Below, one piece after another: positions 23,549 to 30,646 of a stretch of 38,451 nt of DNA. The stretch's first letter is position 1. The number at the start of each line of letters is the position of its first letter. The stretch spans positions 1-38,451 of the forward strand of contig NJBP01000015.1 in NCBI GenBank assembly GCA_005223085.1, read 5' to 3'. The position numbers and the translations under genes are program-made. This stretch comes from Candidatus Aerophobetes bacterium Ae_b3b. GTDB lineage: Bacteria > Aerophobota > Aerophobia > Aerophobales > AE-B3A. Under the pieces are notes generated by a model that was not told the DNA's origin, ran no database searches, and saw only the letters and a program-made list of their open reading frames with translations.

Positions 23549-25492
23549 TCAAGCAATAAATTTCTTATCCAGTGGTGGACCATTCCAACTTGAACGCGGA
23601 AGGAGTTCATTGAGTTCATCAGCCACTTCTATTAAATCTAACTCGCTAACCTTACCTCTCGTTGGAACAGCACTCTTAATATCCCAACCCCTTTGGTTGA
23701 AATATCCATCTAACAATTCATCTAATTCCTTTTGAGAAACTATGCTACCTTTAAAGAGTCCGTCAGGAATTGGCTCTTGTGCGAATCTCCAAGATAGTTT
23801 GTAATGTTCCCTATTTATGCCTTCACGGACACAAAAAGCCTGTTCAAGAGTATATATTCTCTCTGCAATAAGATTAAGTTCTTTAGTAGTCCAGTCCACC
23901 CCAGTGGCTGCTGAGAGGATCTCAACGATATCTTTAAACACTCTTTTGCTTATGGGGAAGTAATATTGTATCCCATCATTCTTACAGCGAGGTAAACAGT
24001 CAGCCAATACATTTATATTTTCCTGCCATACAACCATCTTCTCTTTCCCATATATTGTTACAGGATAGGCTATCTTGCTATCGCCAAGTATTTTTTTGCA
24101 GGCTTCCGGGTTGCTAATCATACTGGGATCGCCTCTTAAATGGTCACTTCCCCTTGTGCTTGTCATCCTGGACAACGCAAATGCGTATCCTTGTCTTAAG
24201 TCGAGGTGACACATCCCTTTAACATGACCGACGTATCTCAGAGCCTCGTCTCCTATAATCCTTCCTGCATTATAGGCCCCCTCGGCCAATACATCCCCAA
24301 AACCCTCTCTTTTGGCAATTTTCTGAATCATCTGAATCTGTGCTTCGCCGTTCCCCCATTCCAATTTTACTCCACCAGCATCCTTGTGGGTTATAATACC
24401 CCTTTGATACCATTCCATGGCATTGGCTAAGACATGCCCCGCAGACATCGTATCTAAACCTAGATCATTACATAATGTATTTGATTTGAGAACTACCTCT
24501 AAATCCGTATTCATGGTCAAATATCCAAGATGTGCAACCGTTTCAAACTCTGGACCAGCAGCTCTATCCCCGGCATAAGAACCAGTCAATATGTTGTATA
24601 GGCGGTGACAACTAAGAGGACATGCCGTACAGCTTTTTAACCTAGAGACGTATCGTAAAGTATTATGGCCACTTAATTTATCAATCCCCGGTAAATTCCA
24701 ACTCTGAAAGTTTTTACACTGGCTTAAACTGGACGACCACTCAGGGTTGTTGAGCACAGTAGTTCCATACATAGAGAAGGCCTTATAGAATGCTTCTGAT
24801 CTTAACTCATCAAACCGGTGTTTCGCCAGTTTTTCAAATTTTTCTGGCTCGGCGATTTTGACCCCTCTGGTTCCCTTAACTGCGATAGCTTTGAGATTCT
24901 TTGACCCCATTACTGCTCCCATTCCGGTACGCCCAGCCGCATTACAACCTTCTGCCATTATGTTCGCAAATCGAACTAAATTTTCACCTGCTGTACCTAT
25001 ACAAACAACCATGGATTGGGCCCCAATATCTTCTTTTAAGGAAACAGTTGCCTTATATACGTTTTTGCCCCAGAATGGTCTTGCATCTCGGATCTCTACT
25101 CTTCCATTTTTTATTAAAAGATAAACTGGTTCCTCTGATCTACCAGTAATAATTATTTGGTCGTACCCTGCTCCCTTTAACGCTGCTCCAAAGTGACCTC
25201 CACAATTTGAATCACCTATAAGTCCAGTCAGTGGCGATTTCGCGCTGACATTGAATCTACCCGAAGTTGAAGCTAATGTTCCAGCCAAAGGTCCCACACC
25301 AAAACAGAGGACATTGTCCTCTCCAAGTGGGTCTATTCCAGGCTTAATTTCATCCCATAATACCTTCATATTAAACCCTCGCCCACCGAGCCATTTCTTC
25401 CGGAATCTCGTTACTAGGGGTTCAATAGTAATTTTTTTATTTTTTAAATCCACTCGTAATCTTTTTCCCGTCCATCCATAAACTTCTGGCAT
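23549..25492 (-). CDS. Aldehyde:ferredoxin oxidoreductase (tungsten/molybdenum pterin enzyme)
   Basis: Oxidises aldehydes to carboxylic acids with ferredoxin as electron acceptor. The 647-residue length is standard. Residues 35-100 carry the LGGRGFNMKVLWDE start and GRFNVSAKSPLTGLIGDSNCGGHFG pterin-binding block. The [4Fe-4S] ligands are Cys288, Cys291, Cys295 and one of Cys499/Cys503. The second pterin-binding region around residues 348-352 and GAYNAG at 405-410 are also seen. It follows a four-cluster ferredoxin gene by 26 bases, the usual AOR partner. Unusually it sits between the DAO-type beta subunit and the other subunits of an FAD dehydrogenase. Tungsten rather than molybdenum is likely from family but not provable. 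Confidence 0.94.
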   Translation of the reverse strand: MPEVYGWTGKRLRVDLKNKKITIEPLVTRFRKKWLGGRGFNMKVLWDEIKPGIDPLGEDNVLCFGVGPLAGTLASTSGRFNVSAKSPLTGLIGDSNCGGHFGAALKGAGYDQIIITGRSEEPVYLLIKNGRVEIRDARPFWGKNVYKATVSLKEDIGAQSMVVCIGTAGENLVRFANIMAEGCNAAGRTGMGAVMGSKNLKAIAVKGTRGVKIAEPEKFEKLAKHRFDELRSEAFYKAFSMYGTTVLNNPEWSSSLSQCKNFQSWNLPGIDKLSGHNTLRYVSRLKSCTACPLSCHRLYNILTGSYAGDRAAGPEFETVAHLGYLTMNTDLEVVLKSNTLCNDLGLDTMSAGHVLANAMEWYQRGIITHKDAGGVKLEWGNGEAQIQMIQKIAKREGFGDVLAEGAYNAGRIIGDEALRYVGHVKGMCHLDLRQGYAFALSRMTSTRGSDHLRGDPSMISNPEACKKILGDSKIAYPVTIYGKEKMVVWQENINVLADCLPRCKNDGIQYYFPISKRVFKDIVEILSAATGVDWTTKELNLIAERIYTLEQAFCVREGINREHYKLSWRFAQEPIPDGLFKGSIVSQKELDELLDGYFNQRGWDIKSAVPTRGKVSELDLIEVADELNELLPRSSWNGPPLDKKFIA

Positions 25493-25518
25493 CTTATAAA
25501 CTCTCTATCTATTTGTAT

Positions 25519-26028
25519 CTATTTAATCTTCCTAAGAGTCAAAACTCCTTTGGGACACCATCCTATGCATTTTGGACCATCGGAAGATCCGTCGCAAAGA
25601 TCGCACTTTACCATTATTATTTTATCTTCCCTTTTGTTGTACCACAGAGCATCAAAAAGGCAGGCACGTATACATTTGAGACATCCACTGCACTTTTTGT
25701 CATCAATTACCACAGCACCAGTTTCCACAGCTATTCTGATAGCACCTACCGGGCAAAATTGAATACAAAAACCACATTGGGTGCATATCTTGAGTTGAAA
25801 AATTTTTGAGCTTGACCCATTTATCCATTCGCATTCCTTTTTGATTACCTTTATTCCAGACAGAGATGGATTGCACTCTCTATGATGATACAGAGAGCAC
25901 GCCATTTCGCAAAGGGAGCAACCGACACATTTTTCAGTCGCACTTTCCCCCTCCTTAAGTTCAACACGATATAGTATTTTTATTGTTTTTGCCTTCTCTT
26001 TAGTCTCTTTGTCTTGTAGTTTATTCAT
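25519..26028 (-). CDS. Four-cluster [4Fe-4S] ferredoxin, AOR partner
   Basis: A 169-residue HycB/AorB-like electron-transfer protein. Four cysteine sets are visible: Cys34/37/40/44, Cys82/85/88/92, Cys113/116/119/123 and Cys142/145/154/158. The order and the split last set are typical of ferredoxin subunits attached to pterin oxidoreductases. It directly precedes the AOR gene and is expected to take its electrons. No twin-arginine signal is present, so it acts in the cytoplasm. I see no good Shine-Dalgarno site before its ATG. Confidence 0.9.
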   Translation of the reverse strand: MNKLQDKETKEKAKTIKILYRVELKEGESATEKCVGCSLCEMACSLYHHRECNPSLSGIKVIKKECEWINGSSSKIFQLKICTQCGFCIQFCPVGAIRIAVETGAVVIDDKKCSGCLKCIRACLFDALWYNKREDKIIMVKCDLCDGSSDGPKCIGWCPKGVLTLRKIK

Positions 26029-26059
26029 TTAATTATTCTACATTAGATTATTTCAATTT

Positions 26060-26087
26060 CCGAACCACTATCCTTAGAAACCTACCT
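26060..26087. repeat. Repeated intergenic motif, copy 2
   Basis: CCGAACC, seven bases, then TTAGAAACCTAC, matching 19951-19978. It lies in the 99-base gap between the DAO-type gene and the AOR ferredoxin gene. Confidence 0.45.
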
Positions 26088-26127
26088 TCAAGTAAACTAG
26101 TTTGAATGAATGTACTAAAAATTACTG

Positions 26128-27378
26128 CTATATTTGGTTTATTCTTTTATTTGCTAATTCTAAATTGTTGTACTTTTTAGCTAAAAATTCATGTAAAGTT
26201 TCATGTACGTAAGGATGAGGCCACTCTATCTTAGGACAAGGTCGTCCTGGATCAAAGATCTCCATTGGTATTGATATGAATTTCACTTGAGTAATATATT
26301 CAGTTATGAGTTCACCTACCGCAGCTGCATCAGCCATACCGTCAGCAAAGCCAGCAACTACTAACAAGCCTTCTTTATTAGGTATAGGTCCAATGAAGGG
26401 TACTCCATCAGGAGTAAAAGCCATAGTCCCTGCCCAAGATCGAATAACATTTACATGTCTTAAAGAGGGAAAAAATCCACATAGATACTCAGCGCATCTC
26501 TTTGTTTCAGATAATCTAATGAATTCATCATAATAATTATAATTTCCAGGTTCGCCCGTAGGTAAACCAGGGCCGCCGATTAGTAAATTACCATCTTTGG
26601 TTTGTGTAGTACCGTAAGCAAATTCCCCTTCAAAACGAGCTTCAAATGGACAGGAGCGAAGTTCGGGTAATGCCTCGGTAATCATAGCAATCTCCCTTAC
26701 TGGGATAATTTCTACTTCTTTTGTTAGTTGAGAAGCCCAAGCATTTGTTGCATTTACCACCCACTTAGCTTTAGTTTTACCAATGCAGCTTCTAACCCCT
26801 ATTACTTTTCCGTTGTCTTCTATTATTTCTTCTATTTTATTATTGGTGCAGATAACTGCTCCATGTTTCTTTGCGGCTCTAGCTAAAAGGTAGGTAAGCT
26901 TGAAGGGATTAAGATTCCCATCACTTGGACGATATCTGGAACCGAATACTGTTCTATCTCCGAAGATAGGCATTATTTCACGTGTTTGTTTTTCGTCAAG
27001 CAGTTCAATCTCGTTATCCCCTAACTTATGTTGGATTTCTACTAACTTTTTGAGTGAATTCCACTCTTCTTCACTAACAGCTATGTCAAAAGAACCTATT
27101 TGCTTGTATTCGAAATCCCCTATTTTGTCCTGTAATTCGAGCAACCTATGAGTATTTAGTTGAGTAAGATTAAGCCTTTTTCTTGTTTTATCTATATTTA
27201 ATTCTCTACCATATAATTGGACTACCATACCTCCACATCTTCCGCTCGCTCCTGAAGCAAGATTTCCCCGCTCGAATAAGATTACATCAATACCTTCTTT
27301 GGCTAAATGATAAGCAATGGAACATCCCACTGCCCCCCCGCCAATTACTACAACATCAGTAGCATCAAAAACTTTCAT
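26128..27378 (-). CDS. DAO-family FAD dehydrogenase, beta-like subunit (amine/imino-acid/opine type)
   Basis: A 416-residue flavoprotein of the D-amino-acid/sarcosine/proline dehydrogenase family. The FAD loop VVVIGGGAVGCSIAYHLA (residues 9-26) is followed by ERGNLASGASGRCGG, and the C-terminal RSWAGTMAFTPDGVPFIGPI and AGFADGM are typical. In known complexes this subunit oxidises the C-N bond of glycine, opines, proline, hydroxyproline or N-methylated amino acids. AGGAGG before the ATG is strong. It is the first intact gene after the regulator; the alpha- and gamma-like partners follow only after the AOR pair. The substrate cannot be read from sequence. Confidence 0.9.
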   Translation of the reverse strand: MKVFDATDVVVIGGGAVGCSIAYHLAKEGIDVILFERGNLASGASGRCGGMVVQLYGRELNIDKTRKRLNLTQLNTHRLLELQDKIGDFEYKQIGSFDIAVSEEEWNSLKKLVEIQHKLGDNEIELLDEKQTREIMPIFGDRTVFGSRYRPSDGNLNPFKLTYLLARAAKKHGAVICTNNKIEEIIEDNGKVIGVRSCIGKTKAKWVVNATNAWASQLTKEVEIIPVREIAMITEALPELRSCPFEARFEGEFAYGTTQTKDGNLLIGGPGLPTGEPGNYNYYDEFIRLSETKRCAEYLCGFFPSLRHVNVIRSWAGTMAFTPDGVPFIGPIPNKEGLLVVAGFADGMADAAAVGELITEYITQVKFISIPMEIFDPGRPCPKIEWPHPYVHETLHEFLAKKYNNLELANKRINQI

Positions 27379-27406
27379 TTAGATAGTCCTCCTAAAAAAT
27401 TCCAAT

Positions 27407-27735
27407 TCATAACTTTAATAATTTACTGATATTCTTATAAAGTATTTTTTCTTTGGCTTCTTCTGATATTTGGGCATCAGTAATCTTTGCTAATTCAGCA
27501 GCGATGTTGAGAGCTGGGCTACCTGAACCCCATACAATCTTATCATCTCCACATTCCTGCACTGCGGTCTTAATAACCAGCCACTCTGTTGGAGAGCCAG
27601 CGGTGTCTAGGTAAATATTTTTGTTTTCCTTTGCCACAAATATCCCCTCTAACCAATCCTCAAATCCAAAGTGTGCCATGATCATTTTGGCATCCGGAAA
27701 CCTTTTTGCTAAATTACCTATAAGACGTGAACTCG
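27407..27735 (-). pseudogene. C-terminal fragment of a COG2159-type amidohydrolase
   Basis: About 105 residues from LIGNLAKRFPDAKMIMAHFG to the stop match the last third of TIM-barrel amidohydrolases related to ACMSD/decarboxylases (metal ligand His in MAHFG, then LDTAGSP and KIVWGSGSP; intact members usually read GSDWP there). There is no N-terminus: immediately upstream the DNA switches to the start of a DapA-family gene in another frame. The ATG at 27760 that opens this frame is a chance codon inside that other gene. The fragment is therefore almost surely dead. Confidence 0.75.
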
Positions 27736-27830
27736 ATGTGTTGTTTAAGCGCTTTTTCATCTATCATTCCCCCTTGTGTAAAAGGAGTAATTGAAGCTAC
27801 AGCCACACCCCCCGTTTTTTTCTTTTCCAC
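27714..27830 (-). pseudogene. N-terminal fragment of a DapA/dihydrodipicolinate-synthase-family gene
   Basis: A perfect AAAGGAGG and a GTG start at 27830 open a frame of 38 codons whose residues 6-34 (GGVAVASITPFTQGGMIDEKALKQHIEF) are a classic DapA-family N-terminus. The frame then runs into the amidohydrolase fragment and stops. A deletion that removed the rest of this gene and the start of the amidohydrolase explains both pieces. A longer frame starting at 28040 exists but the extra part overlaps the regulator gene and is spurious. Confidence 0.75.
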
Positions 27831-27912
27831 TGAGTAACCTCCTTTTTGATGTCTATCTTCTCTTGTTTTCTCAAAGTAACTAAGAACGAAAAAGAGTTGC
27901 TTGTAAATCTTT

Positions 27913-28650
27913 TCAATTCGAATGATGTCTACGGAAGATAGTAAAGCTAAACAACTCAGCAGCCCAATATTCCCGACAATATAGGATCGGATGATCCTGA
28001 ATGCTATAATCGATTTCCTCGATGAGCAACAAAGGTACATTAGTCTTTATTTCCAATTTCTTCGCAATATACGGCTTTACGAGAATAGGAATTATTTCAG
28101 CTTTACTGTATTCTATTTTTTGATCGTGTCTCTCTCTAAGAAGTTTAGATAAAGATCCGCTAAATTTTTTGAAACTCCCTCTTACAATATCCTTTGAAAA
28201 AACATCAATAGTATAAACCACTGGTCTTTCATCAGCTGTTCTCACTCTCTCTATAATAAACACGGGAGAGCCTGCCTTTATAGATAGCTTTTTCGCAATA
28301 AGTTTATCAGCACTTGTTTTTTGGAGTTTAAAGCTGGATGTTCCAGCTTTAAAACCCGCCAGTTCAATCACCTCTGTTACACTTAAATCTATTTCCAAGG
28401 GATTACCTTTTAAAGACTTATAGCCCTTTGTAAATGTTCCAACACCCTGCCGCCTAATGATAAGACCATCTTCTTCTAAAAGTCGTAACCCCTCTCGCAC
28501 AGTAACACGGCTAACTCCTAGTATCTCGGCAAGCTTAACCTCACTTGGAATTCGATTACTTGGAGTAAAGGCACCCTCCTCGATTAACTGAACTATTTTA
28601 TTTCTAACTATAAAGGGTAAAGGTTGCCCAAACTTTTTAATCTTTTCCAT
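27913..28650 (-). CDS. GntR/HutC-family transcription regulator with UTRA ligand domain
   Basis: A 245-residue regulator. Residues 10-75 form the GntR winged helix (RIPSEVKLAEILGVSRVTVREGLRLLEEDGLIIRRQGVGTF). Residues about 95-235 match a UTRA effector domain, which binds small metabolites, often sugar or amino-acid derivatives. It is the first gene of the catabolic locus, and a palindrome lies between its promoter -10 box and its start, pointing to autorepression relieved by the pathway substrate. There is only a weak Shine-Dalgarno site, consistent with low expression. Confidence 0.92.
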   Translation of the reverse strand: MEKIKKFGQPLPFIVRNKIVQLIEEGAFTPSNRIPSEVKLAEILGVSRVTVREGLRLLEEDGLIIRRQGVGTFTKGYKSLKGNPLEIDLSVTEVIELAGFKAGTSSFKLQKTSADKLIAKKLSIKAGSPVFIIERVRTADERPVVYTIDVFSKDIVRGSFKKFSGSLSKLLRERHDQKIEYSKAEIIPILVKPYIAKKLEIKTNVPLLLIEEIDYSIQDHPILYCREYWAAELFSFTIFRRHHSN

Positions 28651-28675
28651 TGTTAAGCCTATCTGGGTGCTGATG

Positions 28676-28700
28676 TTGTCAGTCGTTATACGACTGACAA
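28676..28700 (-). promoter_or_regulatory. Putative GntR operator, perfect palindrome
   Basis: Ten-base arms TTGTCAGTCG (28676-28685) and CGACTGACAA (28691-28700) are exact complements around TTATA. It begins 26 bases upstream of the regulator start codon and lies 6 bases downstream of the -10 box, over the expected transcription start, the classic position for a repressor site. Confidence 0.8.
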
Positions 28701-28706
28701 TGTATT

Positions 28707-28734
28707 ATTATAGTCTATTTTTTTGATAAGTCAA
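28707..28734 (-). promoter_or_regulatory. Sigma70-type promoter of the GntR-led catabolic locus
   Basis: On the minus strand: -35 TTGACT (28729-28734), 16-base spacer, -10 TATAAT (28707-28712). The best-looking promoter of the region; the palindrome directly downstream would block it. Confidence 0.8.
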
Positions 28735-28796
28735 CCCCCCACGATATATCTCGGGACTCTTCCCCTCCGTCGCTGTATTAGTATAGCGGGTAGCGT

Positions 28797-28867
28797 AGAG
28801 CGTATAGAGTAAGTCTGAAAGTGGTAGTCGTTTAGGGTTTTACTATCCGCTAAACGCTATACGCTCT
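28797..28867. repeat. Nested inverted repeat between divergent promoters
   Basis: Outer arms AGAGCGTATAG (28797-28807) and CTATACGCTCT (28857-28867) are exact complements; an inner pair CGTTTAG (28829-28835) and CTAAACG (28850-28856) abuts the right outer arm. The GCGTATAG/CGTTTAG words recur within 80 bases, suggesting a small repeated palindromic element. It could also isolate the two divergent transcription units. Confidence 0.6.
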
Positions 28868-28919
28868 CTTTGGGGAAAGTTCCTTGATACGCGCCAGGCA
28901 AAATGGGGTGAATTTGAAA

Positions 28920-28948
28920 TTGACGGTGAGTATGATCTTTGTTATGAT
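28920..28948 (+). promoter_or_regulatory. Promoter of the plus-strand HAD gene
   Basis: -35 TTGACG (28920-28925), a 17-base spacer and -10 TATGAT (28943-28948), 76 bases before the start codon at 29024. The spacing is ideal and the orientation fits the only plus-strand gene. Confidence 0.65.
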
Positions 28949-29023
28949 TGGACAAGATCACAATTCTTTCCATAAATAAGATAAAACTTCTTGGATAAGC
29001 TCTAGAGAGGGTAAGTTTTTAAC

Positions 29024-29662
29024 ATGAGACAGGTGATTTCTTTTGATCTGGATGGTACTCTGATCAAGCCTGATTTTAACTATCTAGTCTGGTATGAGAT
29101 GGTACCCAAGCTTTATGCCAAAAAGCAGGGGATTGAGTTTGAAGAAGCAAAAAGATTGGTAAAGAAAGAGTACGACAGGATCGGCGAGAATGATTTAAGG
29201 TGGTACCGGCTTGATTATTGGCTCGAGCATTTAAAACTTAATGAAAGTCAAGAAGAGATACTTGAGAAATACATGGATAAGATAATCCTTTATCCCGATG
29301 TCCTGCCCAGCCTGAACCATCTGAAGAGAAGATACAAGCTAGTAATTGCCTCCGGCATGAGTGAAGATTTTATTTGCATTAAATTAAAAAAGAATAATCT
29401 CAGCCAGTTTTTTAGCCATATTTTCTCCGCCATTTCTCTGGGATTAATTAAAAAAGAAAAGAGTTTTTATCTTGCTATGTGCAGGAGCTTAAATGTCAAG
29501 CCAGCTGAGCTTGTCCACGTCGGCGATCATTATGAGGTTGACTATCTGGTACCCAGGAAAATAGGAATAGAGGCATACTTTTTAGATCGGGAAAACCAGC
29601 GGAAAAAAGAGGCTGGAACAGTTAATAATCTGGAAGAGTTCACTAACCACTTGATTCAATGA
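29024..29662 (+). CDS. HAD-superfamily phosphatase
   Basis: A 212-residue cytoplasmic HAD hydrolase. Motif I is FDLDGTL (residues 7-13, Asp8 nucleophile, Asp10), motif II lies in VIASGMS, motif III lysine is in LIKKEKS, and motif IV reads VGDHYEVDY. An alpha-helical cap (residues 20-95) places it among C1-cap phosphatases (PGP/2-haloacid type). GAGAGGG lies upstream of the ATG at a rather long distance. It is the only clear gene on the plus strand and divides the catabolic locus from region C. Substrate unknown. Confidence 0.9.
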   Translation: MRQVISFDLDGTLIKPDFNYLVWYEMVPKLYAKKQGIEFEEAKRLVKKEYDRIGENDLRWYRLDYWLEHLKLNESQEEILEKYMDKIILYPDVLPSLNHLKRRYKLVIASGMSEDFICIKLKKNNLSQFFSHIFSAISLGLIKKEKSFYLAMCRSLNVKPAELVHVGDHYEVDYLVPRKIGIEAYFLDRENQRKKEAGTVNNLEEFTNHLIQ

Positions 29663-29763
29663 TAATTTTCTTTATGGTTTTTATCTTCGAGATCTCTGCT
29701 AATCATAAATGGGAAGAGAAGGGTACAATTTATCTAATTCCTGTGGGCAAGGTAAGCGAGGAT

Positions 29764-30585
29764 TTACGCTCCATTCAGACTTGAAGGTTGGTGGGTCAAA
29801 AGAGAATATAACTCAGGTCGTCGATCAATAAAAAGATCGTTATGGTCCGTTAGGTGTTTATTCCGGGAGCTAGCAGGGTCTACGTTAACTGTACCGATGG
29901 TTTCCTCTTGAGAGAGTCTCAGTAGTATCCGGCCTTCGGTATTAACTATTTGGCTGGCGCCGGTAAATTTGAGCTCTTTTTGAGTCCCCCGACGTTCTAT
30001 TCCGGTCCTGTTGGCAGTTATACAGATTATCCGGTTCTCAATGGATCGAGTGACCATAGCCTTTTGACAGAAAGGAAGGATCAAATTTGCTGGATGGCAT
30101 ATAAGCTCAGCCCCTTTGAGAGCTAGAATGCGAGTTGCTTCAGGAAAGATCCAGTCAAAACAGATCATAATGCCCAGTCTGGCTATTTCTATATTAAATA
30201 CAGGAAACTCCAGATTTCCAGGAGTGAACCAGAACTTTTCTTCGTTGAAGAGATGTACTTTACGATACCGACCAATAAATCCCTCTGGTCCAACTAAGAT
30301 AGCGGAGTTATAGAAGTTTTCACCTTCTCTTTCAGCAAGTCCTGCCACAATGAAGGCATCCTTTTTTCTGGCAACTCTGGAAAGCTCTTTGGTGGTAAAA
30401 CCCTCCGGAATCTTCTCCGCTAAAGATTTTACCTCTTTTTGTGAAGTAAAAAGATAACCAGTGGTAAAAAGCTCTGGCAGAACAATAAGATCGAAAATTT
30501 CTTTTGAAATGTAATCTTCTACTTTGGTGAGGTTGACTTCAATCTGTCCAAATACAGGACTAAACTGTAGGACGGCTACTTTCAT
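29764..30585 (-). CDS. Carbon-nitrogen hydrolase (nitrilase superfamily amidase)
   Basis: A 273-residue nitrilase-family protein with the full triad Glu38 (LPELF), Lys109 (YRKVHLF) and Cys142 (MICFDW). The surrounding FTPGNLEFPVF and TANRTG segments are typical of the omega-amidase/N-carbamoyl-amidase branches. Such enzymes cleave small amides or carbamoyl groups in the cytoplasm. AGGAGGAG is right before the ATG. It lies 62 bases downstream of the APC permease gene, which may import its substrate or its product; that link is only positional. It converges with the HAD gene across a 101-base gap without an obvious terminator. Confidence 0.9.
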   Translation of the reverse strand: MKVAVLQFSPVFGQIEVNLTKVEDYISKEIFDLIVLPELFTTGYLFTSQKEVKSLAEKIPEGFTTKELSRVARKKDAFIVAGLAEREGENFYNSAILVGPEGFIGRYRKVHLFNEEKFWFTPGNLEFPVFNIEIARLGIMICFDWIFPEATRILALKGAELICHPANLILPFCQKAMVTRSIENRIICITANRTGIERRGTQKELKFTGASQIVNTEGRILLRLSQEETIGTVNVDPASSRNKHLTDHNDLFIDRRPELYSLLTHQPSSLNGA

Positions 30586-30646
30586 CTCCTCCTCTGTCGT
30601 GCAAAGTTGAAAGTATTTTTCCTATCATTTCTTTATTTTTAAATTT

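Noticed and set aside
27714-28040. 108-codon minus-strand frame
   Set aside because: Only its last 38 codons, from a GTG with a perfect ribosome site, are a DapA-family start; the rest overlaps the end of the GntR gene.
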